From Sphingomonas arvum (GTDB lineage Bacteria > Pseudomonadota > Alphaproteobacteria > Sphingomonadales > Sphingomonadaceae), in contig NZ_JAPDOB010000001.1 of NCBI RefSeq assembly GCF_026013565.1, positions 558,001 through 622,000 on the forward strand: a DNA stretch of 64,000 nt, written 5' to 3'. How positions within the stretch are numbered: position 1 is the first letter of the stretch; the number at the start of each line of letters is the position of its first letter. The position numbers and the translations under genes were made by a program. The notes under the pieces were generated by a model, which worked only from the letters and a program-made list of their open reading frames with translations, was not told the DNA's origin and ran no database searches. Shown piece by piece: positions 47,099 to 54,683 of the stretch.

Positions 47099-47419
47099 TC
47101 AATCTTCGGGTGCGACGGTGACGGCGAGGCCGTGGAGCTCGGGCGTGACGGGGATCTGGCAGGACAGGCGGCTGTTCGCCTCGCGGGCGCCGCTGGTGTC
47201 GAGCAGGTCGTCCTCGTCCTCGCTCATCGGCGGCATGGCGGTGAGCCATTGGTCGTCGACATAGACGTGGCAAGTGGCGCAGCTGCAGCACCCGCCGCAC
47301 AGTGCCAAGATTTCTTCGATCCCGCCGGAGCGGAGATTCTCCATGAGCGAGCGGCCGGCGATGGCGGTCAGGTCCTTGGTGCGGCCGTCGCGGGTGGTCA
47401 CGGACACGGTGATGGGCAT
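47099..47419 (-). CDS. [2Fe-2S] ferredoxin
   Basis: The 106-residue protein is an adrenodoxin/putidaredoxin-like electron carrier. The cluster cysteines lie in CGGCCSCATCHVYV, and the fourth in RLSCQIPV. An extra cysteine (GGCC, where most relatives have GGSC) is notable. The ATG at 47419 overlaps the stop of the reductase gene, so the electron-transfer pair is translated together. The electron acceptor could be a P450 or other oxygenase elsewhere. Confidence 0.93.
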   Translation of the reverse strand: MPITVSVTTRDGRTKDLTAIAGRSLMENLRSGGIEEILALCGGCCSCATCHVYVDDQWLTAMPPMSEDEDDLLDTSGAREANSRLSCQIPVTPELHGLAVTVAPED

Positions 47420-48615
47420 CAGGTCTCCAGCAGGCTTTTGAGCGGGCGGTCGGCGTCGGTGAGCAGCGCGCCGTCCAGCCTCACGCCGCGCTCGATCAAC
47501 GCCCGGCCCTGCACATAGTCGCGGGTGTTGTTGACGCAATCGAGCGCGATCACGCGGCCGGCGCGGCGGTAGATGACAGCGAACTTGCCGATGGCCGGAT
47601 CGCCGCGGACGAGGACCTCGTCATGATCGTGGCTGAGGCCGACTGTCTGGAGCTTGAGGTCGTACTGGTTGGACCAGAACCAGGGCAGCGCGGCATAGGG
47701 CTGCGGATCGCCGGCGATGGCGCGCGCGACGCAGGCGCCCATGTCGGCGGCGTTCTGGACCGACTCGATGCGCACCGGGCGGTCGGGACCAAACCGATTG
47801 CGATGAAGGGCGCAGTCGCCGGCAGCCCAGACGTTCGGCAGACTGGTGCGGCCAAATTCGTCCACCAGCACGCCATCGTTGCCGTCAGCGCCAGCGGCGA
47901 GCAGCGGCTCGACATTGGGCTCGATGCCGATGCCGGCGACCGTCAGGTCGAAACGGACCGGGTCCAGTTGGCCGCAGGCGAGCCGGACGTCGACGCCGTG
48001 ACCGCGGTGCTGGGCGAGCAGAAAGTCGGACAGGAGGGCGGCCGAGCAGCGGGCGAGGAGGTGGTTCTGCGACTCGGCGAGCACGACCTGCTTGCCGGCG
48101 GTGGCCAGCACTGCCGCCGCTTCCAGTCCGATCCAGCCGCCGCCGACCACCAGGATACGGGTCGCGCCTGGCAGGCTGGCCTTGAGCGCGTCGACATCGG
48201 CCAGCGTCCGGATAGCGTACGCACCCGGGAGGCGGCGCGCCCGACCCCCGGCGGCCCAGACGAGCTGGCCGAAGTGGAGCTCACGCCCGGCCGCGCAGTG
48301 GACGGAGGAGGGGTGGACCGTAGTCACCCGCTCGCCCGCGATGAGCCGGATGTCGCGCTCGGCCCAGAACTCCGCTGAGCGGAAGCGGAAGTCCTCACGA
48401 CCTTTCTTGCCGGCCAGATAGTCCTTGCTGAGCGGCGGGCGCTCGTAGGGCAGCTCCGGCTCGTCACCAAGGATGGCGATCGAGCCGGTAAACCCAGCTT
48501 GCCGAAGATGGATCGCGACCGAGGCTCCGGCGTGGCCTGCGCCGACGATCAGGACGTCGAAGGTCAGTTCAGCGCCTCGACGATCGTCACGTTGGCGATG
48601 CCGCCGCCTTCGCAC
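47419..48615 (-). CDS. FAD-dependent ferredoxin reductase
   Basis: The protein has an FAD-binding motif (FDVLIVGAGHAGASVAIHL), RPPLSKDYL, the NAD(H) motif ILVVGGGWIGLEAAAVLA and the closing WAAGDCALHRN. It resembles putidaredoxin/rubredoxin reductase-type enzymes and is next to its ferredoxin. The first clear start in frame is GTG 48615, overlapping the thiolase gene by 52 bases. A CTG at 48567 with a GAGG site eight bases ahead, overlapping the thiolase stop, could be the true start. Confidence 0.92.
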   Translation of the reverse strand: MRRRRHRQRDDRRGAELTFDVLIVGAGHAGASVAIHLRQAGFTGSIAILGDEPELPYERPPLSKDYLAGKKGREDFRFRSAEFWAERDIRLIAGERVTTVHPSSVHCAAGRELHFGQLVWAAGGRARRLPGAYAIRTLADVDALKASLPGATRILVVGGGWIGLEAAAVLATAGKQVVLAESQNHLLARCSAALLSDFLLAQHRGHGVDVRLACGQLDPVRFDLTVAGIGIEPNVEPLLAAGADGNDGVLVDEFGRTSLPNVWAAGDCALHRNRFGPDRPVRIESVQNAADMGACVARAIAGDPQPYAALPWFWSNQYDLKLQTVGLSHDHDEVLVRGDPAIGKFAVIYRRAGRVIALDCVNNTRDYVQGRALIERGVRLDGALLTDADRPLKSLLET

Positions 48616-49742
48616 ATGGTCTGCAGCCCGAAACGCTTGCCCCGCTTCTTGAGGGCATGAAGCAGGGTGGTCATCAGCTTGGTGCCGGAGGCGCCGAGCG
48701 GATGGCCAAGCGCAATGGCGCCGCCGTTGACGTTCAGACGATCGGGGTCACCGCCAAGCTCGCGCAGCCAGGCCAGCGGCACGGGGGCGAATGCCTCGTT
48801 CACTTCGTACAGGTCGATGTCCTCGATCCGGCGGCCGGAGCGCTCCAGCGCACGGCGGGTGGCGGGAATCGGCTCCATCAGCATGATCACCGGATCGCCA
48901 GCGGTGACGGTGAGGTGGTCGACCCGGGCGAGCGGGGTCAGGCCGTGGTCCCTGAGCGCGCGCTCACTGACGACCATGACGCCCGACGCGCCGTCGCAGA
49001 TCTGGCTGGCGTTGCCGGCGGTGACCACGCCGTCGGGCTTGAGCGTCTTGAGCGATGCCAAGCCCTCGAGCGAGGCATCGAATCGCACGCCTTCGTCGAA
49101 CTGGTGCTTGCGCTCCGTCCCGTCGGCATCGACGACCGTCAGCGGCACGACCTCGTCGCGGAAGTCACCCCGCTCGGTCGCCGCTGCGCCGCGCCTGTGG
49201 CTCTCAAGCGCGAAGGCGTCCAGCTCCTCGCGGCTCATGGAGTAGTTTCGGGCGATCATCTCGGCGCCGGTGAACTGGCTGAATTCACTAACCCCGTAGC
49301 GGTCCTTGATCGACTGCGGCCAGGGACCGATGCCGATCCCGGCCTGCATCGGAAGGATGACCGGCAGGCCCATCGGCACGCGGGTCATGCTTTCAACGCC
49401 GCAGGCGATCACCACGTCCTGCGTGCCGCTCATCACCGCCTGCGCGGCGAAGTGGAGCGACTGCTGGGAAGAGCCGCACTGCCGATCGATGCTGACGGCC
49501 GGGACGCTGTCGGGCAGGCCCGACGCCATCACCATGTTGCGGCCGATGTGAAAGCTCTGTTCGCCGACCTGTCCGACGCAGCCGGCGATCACGTCCTCGA
49601 CGGCGGCGGGGTCGATGCCGGAGCGTTCGACAAGGCTGTCGAGCACCTTCGCGCCCAGGTCGGCCGGGTGCCAGTCCTTGAGGGCGCCGCCGCGCTTACC
49701 TCCGGCGGTGCGGGCGGCTGCGACGATGTAGGCTTCGGCCAT
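48564..49742 (-). CDS. Acetyl-CoA acetyltransferase (thiolase)
   Basis: The 392-residue enzyme has the three thiolase catalytic elements: Cys in SIDRQCGSSQQSLHFAAQA, His in NGGAIALGHPLGASG and Cys in TMCEGGGIAN. It either cleaves 3-ketoacyl-CoA or makes acetoacetyl-CoA. The ATG at 49742 gives MAEAYIVAAARTAGG. Being next to ferredoxin and reductase genes suggests fatty-acid or aromatic/steroid side-chain catabolism, but that is inference. Confidence 0.94.
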   Translation of the reverse strand: MAEAYIVAAARTAGGKRGGALKDWHPADLGAKVLDSLVERSGIDPAAVEDVIAGCVGQVGEQSFHIGRNMVMASGLPDSVPAVSIDRQCGSSQQSLHFAAQAVMSGTQDVVIACGVESMTRVPMGLPVILPMQAGIGIGPWPQSIKDRYGVSEFSQFTGAEMIARNYSMSREELDAFALESHRRGAAATERGDFRDEVVPLTVVDADGTERKHQFDEGVRFDASLEGLASLKTLKPDGVVTAGNASQICDGASGVMVVSERALRDHGLTPLARVDHLTVTAGDPVIMLMEPIPATRRALERSGRRIEDIDLYEVNEAFAPVPLAWLRELGGDPDRLNVNGGAIALGHPLGASGTKLMTTLLHALKKRGKRFGLQTMCEGGGIANVTIVEALN

Positions 49743-49768
49743 TTGCGTTCCCCTGGCCGCGGGAGAGT

Positions 49769-49842
49769 TGGAGGCCCGAGCCGGAATCGAACCGGCGTGC
49801 AAGGATTTGCAGTCCTCTGCGTAACCACTCCGCCATCGGGCC
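49769..49842 (-). tRNA. tRNA-Cys (anticodon GCA)
   Basis: The 74-base sequence folds with acceptor GGCCCGA/TCGGGCC, a D-arm containing GGCGGAGTGGTTACGC, the anticodon loop CTGCAAA (GCA), T-arm CGGTTCGATTCCG and an encoded CCA end. Confidence 0.95.
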
Positions 49843-50032
49843 CCGACGCGGCGTCGGGAGCGCCTTGGGGGAGGAGGCCGCGCCCTGTCAACCGGGCCAA
49901 GCGCTCGACGGACGGCGGGTTTGCTCGACGAAAGCTACGCGCTTCGCTTGAGCAAGGGGAGGCCACGCGTGTAAGAGCAGTTGCAACAAGTGTGTTGATC
50001 GCATAACACAGCGCGAGCGCAGGGGAACCGGA

Positions 50033-50608
50033 TTGGATTACGCAAAGGCCCGTCGAGTCATGGTCGACAGCCAGCTTCGCCCGCAGGCGGTCACCGATCC
50101 ACTTGTCGTCGCGGCCATGGCGGCGGTCCCGCGTGAGCAGTTCGTGCCGGAGGCGGTGCAGCCGGTGGCCTACATGGATCGCATCCTGGACCTGGGCGGT
50201 GGCAAGGCGCTGAGCCCGCCGGCGACGCTTGGCCGGATGCTGACGGAGCTGGGGCCCCGGTCCGGCGAGCGCGCGCTGGTGGTCGGCACTGCTCCGGCCT
50301 ATGCGGCGGCCGTGCTGGCGGCAATGGGCGTGGACGTGGTCACGCTGTCCGAAGGCGACCTTGCCCAGGGTCTGGCCGGCGGTGGACCTTACGACGTAAT
50401 TATCCTGGACGGAGCGGTCGAGGTCATCCCCGACACGATCATCGCCCAGCTGCGGGAGGGCGGGCGCCTTGGCACCTGCCTGATCGAAAATGGGGTTCAG
50501 CGGCTGGTCATCGGCCGGCGCGCAGGAGCCTTCGGAACCAAGTCCATTGCCGACGCCGCGGCAGCCCGCCTGCCGGGCTTCGACCGGCCCCGCGCCTTTG
50601 TCTTCTAG
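50033..50608 (+). CDS. Protein-L-isoaspartate methyltransferase-like protein, probably degenerate
   Basis: The 191-residue protein aligns with PCMT in its N-terminal part (RRVMVDSQLRPQAVTDPLV, VPREQFVPE) and in the Rossmann region. The SAM-binding GTGSGY motif is replaced by GTAPAY (VVGTAPAYAAAVLAAMG), and the C-terminal half is shortened. It may no longer methylate. The TTG start at 50033 follows AGGGGA. It lies 12 bases before tolC, an arrangement common in alphaproteobacteria, so it could assist export or quality control. That is inference. Confidence 0.85.
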   Translation: MDYAKARRVMVDSQLRPQAVTDPLVVAAMAAVPREQFVPEAVQPVAYMDRILDLGGGKALSPPATLGRMLTELGPRSGERALVVGTAPAYAAAVLAAMGVDVVTLSEGDLAQGLAGGGPYDVIILDGAVEVIPDTIIAQLREGGRLGTCLIENGVQRLVIGRRAGAFGTKSIADAAAARLPGFDRPRAFVF

Positions 50609-50620
50609 GAGCTGACTAGC

Positions 50621-52078
50621 TTGAAGCGCATTCTCCTTGCCACCGCCGCGGCTGCCCTGGTCGCCGGTCCCGCCGCCGCCGACACACTGCGTGCCGCGCT
50701 GGTCTCCACCTACCAGGCGAACCCGACCATCAACGCCCAGCGCGAGGCGCTGCAGGCCACCGACGCGACCGTGGCAATCGCCCGCTCGCAGAGCCGCCCG
50801 CAAGTGGCGGCGACGGTCGGCCTCAACCGCGACCTGACCCGGTCCGGCGTCCTCGACACCGGCCGGGGCAAGGGCCCGGTCGTATCGGGCGGGCTGGACC
50901 TCAGCCTGCCGCTGTTCCAGGGCGGCCGGGTCCGCAACTCGGTGGCGGCGGCGCGCACCCGCGTGGAGGCGGGCCGCGCCACCTTGCGCGCGGTCGAGGG
51001 CGACGTCTTCACCGACGCGGTGACCGCCTACATGGATGTGGTCCGCGACCGGGTCATCGTTGAACTGAACCAGAACCAGATCAGGGTCCTCACCACCAAC
51101 CTGGAAGCGGTGCGCGACCGGTTCGAGATCGGCGACGTGACCCGCACCGACGTGGCGCAGTCCGAAGCGCGCCTCAGCCTCGCCCGCGCCCAGCTGGAGA
51201 CCGCCCGCGCTCGCCTGGCGGGCAGCGAGGAGAGCTACCGGCGCATCATTGGGCGCAGTCCGGGCGAGCTCGCGCCGCCCGATCCGCTGCCGCCGCTTCC
51301 AACCAGCGGTGAAGAAGCGGTGCGGATTGCGCTGGTTCAGAACCCGGACATCATCGCCATCACCCGGCAGGCGCGCGCCGCCGGGCTGGACGTCAACGTC
51401 GCGCGGGCCGACCGCCTGCCGACCGTGTCGGGCGTCGTATCGGGCGACTATGTGAACACGGTTGGCGGCAGCAGCGGCGGGTTTCCGCGGGCCGGCACCC
51501 AGACCAGCATCGGCGTCAACACCCGCATTCCGTTGTACCAGGGCGGCCTGCCCTCGGCCCGCATCCGCCAGGCCCAGGCGATCGAGGGCCAGGTGCAGGA
51601 GCAGGTAATCGGGACCGAGCGCGCGGTGGTCGCGAACGCCCGGTCAGCCTGGGCTTCGTATGACGCAGCGCAGCGCGCCATCCAGTCCAACCAGGTGGCG
51701 GTTTCGGCCAACGAGCTGGCCCTTGAGGGCGCCCGCGCCGAACGCACGGTCGGAACCCGCACGGTGATCGAAGTGCTGAACGCCGAGCAGGAATTGCTCA
51801 ACAGCCAGGTCCAATTGGTAAGCGCCCGGCGCGACGCCTATGTCGCCGGCTTTCAGTTGCTCAACGCCATGGGACAGGCTGAGGCGGACGACCTGGGCCT
51901 TGAAGGCGGGCCGCTGTACGATCCGACGGGCAACTACCGCCGGGTGACCGGCGGCTGGAGCGACTGGTCCGGGGAGCCGCGCCACCCGGTGCGGTCCACG
52001 CGAACCGTGACTCCGGCCGAAACGCCCGCGACGTCGGTTGCGCCAGCTGCGACGGGGGTGGCGGGCCCGCCACGTTAA
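50621..52078 (+). CDS. tolC: TolC-family outer-membrane efflux protein
   Basis: The 485-residue protein has a signal peptide (MKRILLATAAAALVAGPAAA) and the two-fold repeat of TolC: LPLFQGGRVRNSVAAARTRVE and IPLYQGGLPSARIRQA, followed by VGTRTVIEVLNAEQELLNSQ. It is the outer-membrane channel for type I secretion and RND pumps. It may serve the RTX glycosidases of this window. A TTG start at 50621 with AGGAG upstream. Confidence 0.93.
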   Translation: MKRILLATAAAALVAGPAAADTLRAALVSTYQANPTINAQREALQATDATVAIARSQSRPQVAATVGLNRDLTRSGVLDTGRGKGPVVSGGLDLSLPLFQGGRVRNSVAAARTRVEAGRATLRAVEGDVFTDAVTAYMDVVRDRVIVELNQNQIRVLTTNLEAVRDRFEIGDVTRTDVAQSEARLSLARAQLETARARLAGSEESYRRIIGRSPGELAPPDPLPPLPTSGEEAVRIALVQNPDIIAITRQARAAGLDVNVARADRLPTVSGVVSGDYVNTVGGSSGGFPRAGTQTSIGVNTRIPLYQGGLPSARIRQAQAIEGQVQEQVIGTERAVVANARSAWASYDAAQRAIQSNQVAVSANELALEGARAERTVGTRTVIEVLNAEQELLNSQVQLVSARRDAYVAGFQLLNAMGQAEADDLGLEGGPLYDPTGNYRRVTGGWSDWSGEPRHPVRSTRTVTPAETPATSVAPAATGVAGPPR

Positions 52079-52094
52079 GGCTAGCCTGCCGGCC

Positions 52095-52523
52095 ATGCAG
52101 GAAGCTCACGACCCGTCGATGGAACAGGCGCTGGCGGCCATCAAGCGCGTGATGGCCGAGGAGAAGGAGCTGCGAGTCGCCAGCCGGGTGACCGCGCCGA
52201 CTCCGCCGCCGACCGACGAGGATGAGACCTCGCCCGTGCTGGAACTGGACGAGTCGATGGTCGAGGAGCTGAACCTTCCGGCCGCCGACCTCGAGCCGCC
52301 GCTGGTCGGAAGCGATGCGGCCGAGGCGAGCCGCGCGCGCCTGGCCGAGCTGCAACAGGCTGCCGCCCTGGCGCCCTCATCGCCGGCCGAGCACCCGCTG
52401 GAGCAGATGGTCCGCGACATGCTCCGCCCGGCGCTCAAGGACTGGCTCGATCAGCACCTGCCGCGAATCGTGGAGGAGCATGTGAAGCGCGAGATCGGGC
52501 GGATCACGGGGCAGCGCTTCTAG
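52095..52523 (+). CDS. popZ: PopZ-family (DUF2497) polar organising protein-like
   Basis: The 142-residue protein has the N-terminal helix DPSMEQALAAIKRVMAEEKE and the conserved C-terminal DUF2497 helices (PLEQMVRDMLRPALKDWLDQ, LPRIVEEHVKREIGRIT). Between them is an acidic, proline-rich linker. This is the layout of PopZ, which forms polar condensates that anchor the chromosome centromere. The ATG at 52095 and a second one at 52119 are both possible. It lies between tolC and the S9 peptidase and upstream of valS, as in other alphaproteobacteria. Confidence 0.85.
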   Translation: MQEAHDPSMEQALAAIKRVMAEEKELRVASRVTAPTPPPTDEDETSPVLELDESMVEELNLPAADLEPPLVGSDAAEASRARLAELQQAAALAPSSPAEHPLEQMVRDMLRPALKDWLDQHLPRIVEEHVKREIGRITGQRF

Positions 52524-52567
52524 GCAGGCACTTGCGGTTCGTTACGGCGCTGCTACCCCTCGGCGTC

Positions 52568-54628
52568 ATGATCAGAACCGCCCTCCTCACCGCCGCGGCC
52601 GTTGCCGCCCTCCTCGCTCCGCAGGTCGCCGCCGGGCGGCCGATGACCGCCACCGACATGCACAACATGCGCCGGCTGGGTGCGCCCGAGGTGTCGCCGG
52701 ACGGGCGCTACGCGGTTTTCACCCTCTCGACGACCGACCTTGCCGCCAACAAGCGCAACAACGTCCTCCATCTGCTCGACCTTACGAAGCGCGGCGCAGC
52801 GCCGCAGCCGGTCGCCGGAGCCGAGGGCGGGCATGACGCGGTGTTCGGACCCGATGGCGCGCTCTACTTCCTGAAGGCCGTTGGCGAGCGCGACCAGCTG
52901 CACCGTATGCCGCTCGGCGGCCAGGCAGTCGCGATCAGCGACTTCGGCGCGGACGTGTCCGGGTTCAAGCTGTCGCCGACTGGCGACCGCGTGCTGGTGT
53001 GGGCCGACCAGAAGGATTGCCCGGACCTCGCGTGCGCGGCGACGACGTTCGCCGCGAAGGAAGGCGGGTCAGGCCGCACGTATGACCAGCTGTTCGTGCG
53101 TCACTGGGACACGTGGGCCGAACCGGGCACGCGGAGCCGCATCTACACCTTTCCGATCGAAGGCGGCCGGCTGACCGGCATGGGCGTACGCGTCACCGGC
53201 GGGCTGGTCGGCGATACGCCGTCCAAGCCGTACGGCGGCGGCGAGGAGATCAGCTGGTCGCGCGACGGCCGCACCGTGTTCTTTGCGCTGCGCGAGGCCG
53301 GGCGGATCGAGTCGACCTCGACCAACCTCGACATCTTTTCCGCCCCTGCGGACGGGTCGGCAGCGCCGACCAACCTGACGGACGCGAACGACGCCACCGA
53401 CAACCTGCCGACCGTGTCGCCCGACGGGCGCACGCTGGCCTATGTCGCGATGGCGCGTCCGGGCTACGAGTCGGACCGGCAAGTGCTGATGCTGCGCGAC
53501 ATCGCCAGCGGCACCGTGCGGCCGCTGACGCAAGGGTGGGACCGGTCGGTCGGCTCGATCGCCTGGGCACCGGACGGCCGCTCGATCCTGGTCACCGCAG
53601 AGGACACGCTGGAAGCACCGGTGTGGCGCGTGGACGTGAAGAGCGGCCGCGTCACCCGCCTGACCCAGCAGGGACACGCCGGCAACGTTCACGCCCTGAA
53701 GAACGGCGCGGTGCTGTTCACCAGCAACAGCATTCAGGCGCCCGACGACCTCTACCTGCTGCGCGGACGCGGCAAGCCGGTCCAGCTGACCAACGTCAAT
53801 GCCGAGTTGCTGCGGGAACTCGATCCAGTGACCGTGGACCGCTTCAGCTTCGCCGGCGCGAACGGCGACAAGGTGTGGGGCATCAAGGTCAAGCCGGTCA
53901 TGAACAAGACCCTGCCGATCGCCTTCGTGGTCCATGGCGGACCGCAGGGCAGCTTCGGCAATGGCTGGTCCTACCGTTGGAACCCGCGGGTGCTGGCGTC
54001 ACTGGGCTACGGGGTTGTCAGCGTCGATTTCCACGGCTCGACCGGTTACGGCCAAGCCTTCACCGACGCGATCACCAACGACTGGGGCGGCAAGCCGCTG
54101 CAGGACCTGCAGCTTGGGCTGGCCTATGCCACGTCCAAGGACCCGCAGCTGCAGGCCGACAACGCCTGCGCGTTGGGCGCCAGCTACGGCGGCTACATGA
54201 TGAACTGGATCGAGGGGAACTGGCCCGACCGGTTCAAGTGCATCGTCCAGCACGACGGCGTGTTCGACGCCCGCGCCATGGCGTACGAGACCGAAGAACT
54301 GTGGTTCGACGAGTGGGAGCATGGCGGCAAGACCTATTACGAGGACCCGGCCGCCTTCGAGCGCTGGAACCCGGTCAACCACGTCGCCAAATGGAAGACC
54401 CCGCAGCTGGTGATCACCGGGGAGAAGGACTTCCGCATTCCGTACACGCAGGGGCTGGCGGCGTTCACGGCCTTGCAGCGGCGCAACATTCCGTCGCGAC
54501 TGGTGGTGTTTCCGGACGAAAACCACTGGGTGCTGAAGCCGCAGAACTCGATCCAGTGGTATCGTGAGGTCGAACGCTGGATGGGCAAGTGGACCGGCGC
54601 TCAGCAGCCCGAGGCAGCGCAGCAGTAG
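52568..54628 (+). CDS. S9-family prolyl oligopeptidase-like serine peptidase
   Basis: The 686-residue protein has a signal peptide (ALLTAAAVAALLAPQVAA), a beta-propeller with repeated VSPDGR phrases, and a C-terminal hydrolase domain. The catalytic triad is Ser in GASYGGYMMNW, Asp in GEKDFRIPY and His in DENHWVL. It resembles periplasmic dipeptidyl peptidases or acylaminoacyl peptidases. The ATG at 52568 gives the signal peptide; an upstream TTG at 52532 is less likely. Confidence 0.93.
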   Translation: MIRTALLTAAAVAALLAPQVAAGRPMTATDMHNMRRLGAPEVSPDGRYAVFTLSTTDLAANKRNNVLHLLDLTKRGAAPQPVAGAEGGHDAVFGPDGALYFLKAVGERDQLHRMPLGGQAVAISDFGADVSGFKLSPTGDRVLVWADQKDCPDLACAATTFAAKEGGSGRTYDQLFVRHWDTWAEPGTRSRIYTFPIEGGRLTGMGVRVTGGLVGDTPSKPYGGGEEISWSRDGRTVFFALREAGRIESTSTNLDIFSAPADGSAAPTNLTDANDATDNLPTVSPDGRTLAYVAMARPGYESDRQVLMLRDIASGTVRPLTQGWDRSVGSIAWAPDGRSILVTAEDTLEAPVWRVDVKSGRVTRLTQQGHAGNVHALKNGAVLFTSNSIQAPDDLYLLRGRGKPVQLTNVNAELLRELDPVTVDRFSFAGANGDKVWGIKVKPVMNKTLPIAFVVHGGPQGSFGNGWSYRWNPRVLASLGYGVVSVDFHGSTGYGQAFTDAITNDWGGKPLQDLQLGLAYATSKDPQLQADNACALGASYGGYMMNWIEGNWPDRFKCIVQHDGVFDARAMAYETEELWFDEWEHGGKTYYEDPAAFERWNPVNHVAKWKTPQLVITGEKDFRIPYTQGLAAFTALQRRNIPSRLVVFPDENHWVLKPQNSIQWYREVERWMGKWTGAQQPEAAQQ

Positions 54629-54683
54629 GCCAGAAGCGGACCTGAGAGTTGTGCGGGGCAACCCGCACAGCTAACCGCCGCGC

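Noticed and set aside
48657-50006. 449-codon plus-strand frame across the thiolase gene and tRNA-Cys
   Set aside because: It runs through a tRNA and a well-supported gene on the other strand and has shadow-like composition.
49975-50010. Promoter for the PCMT-tolC block (TTGCAA and a TAACAC-like -10)
   Set aside because: The -10 match is poor and other spacings fit equally well, so I did not list it.
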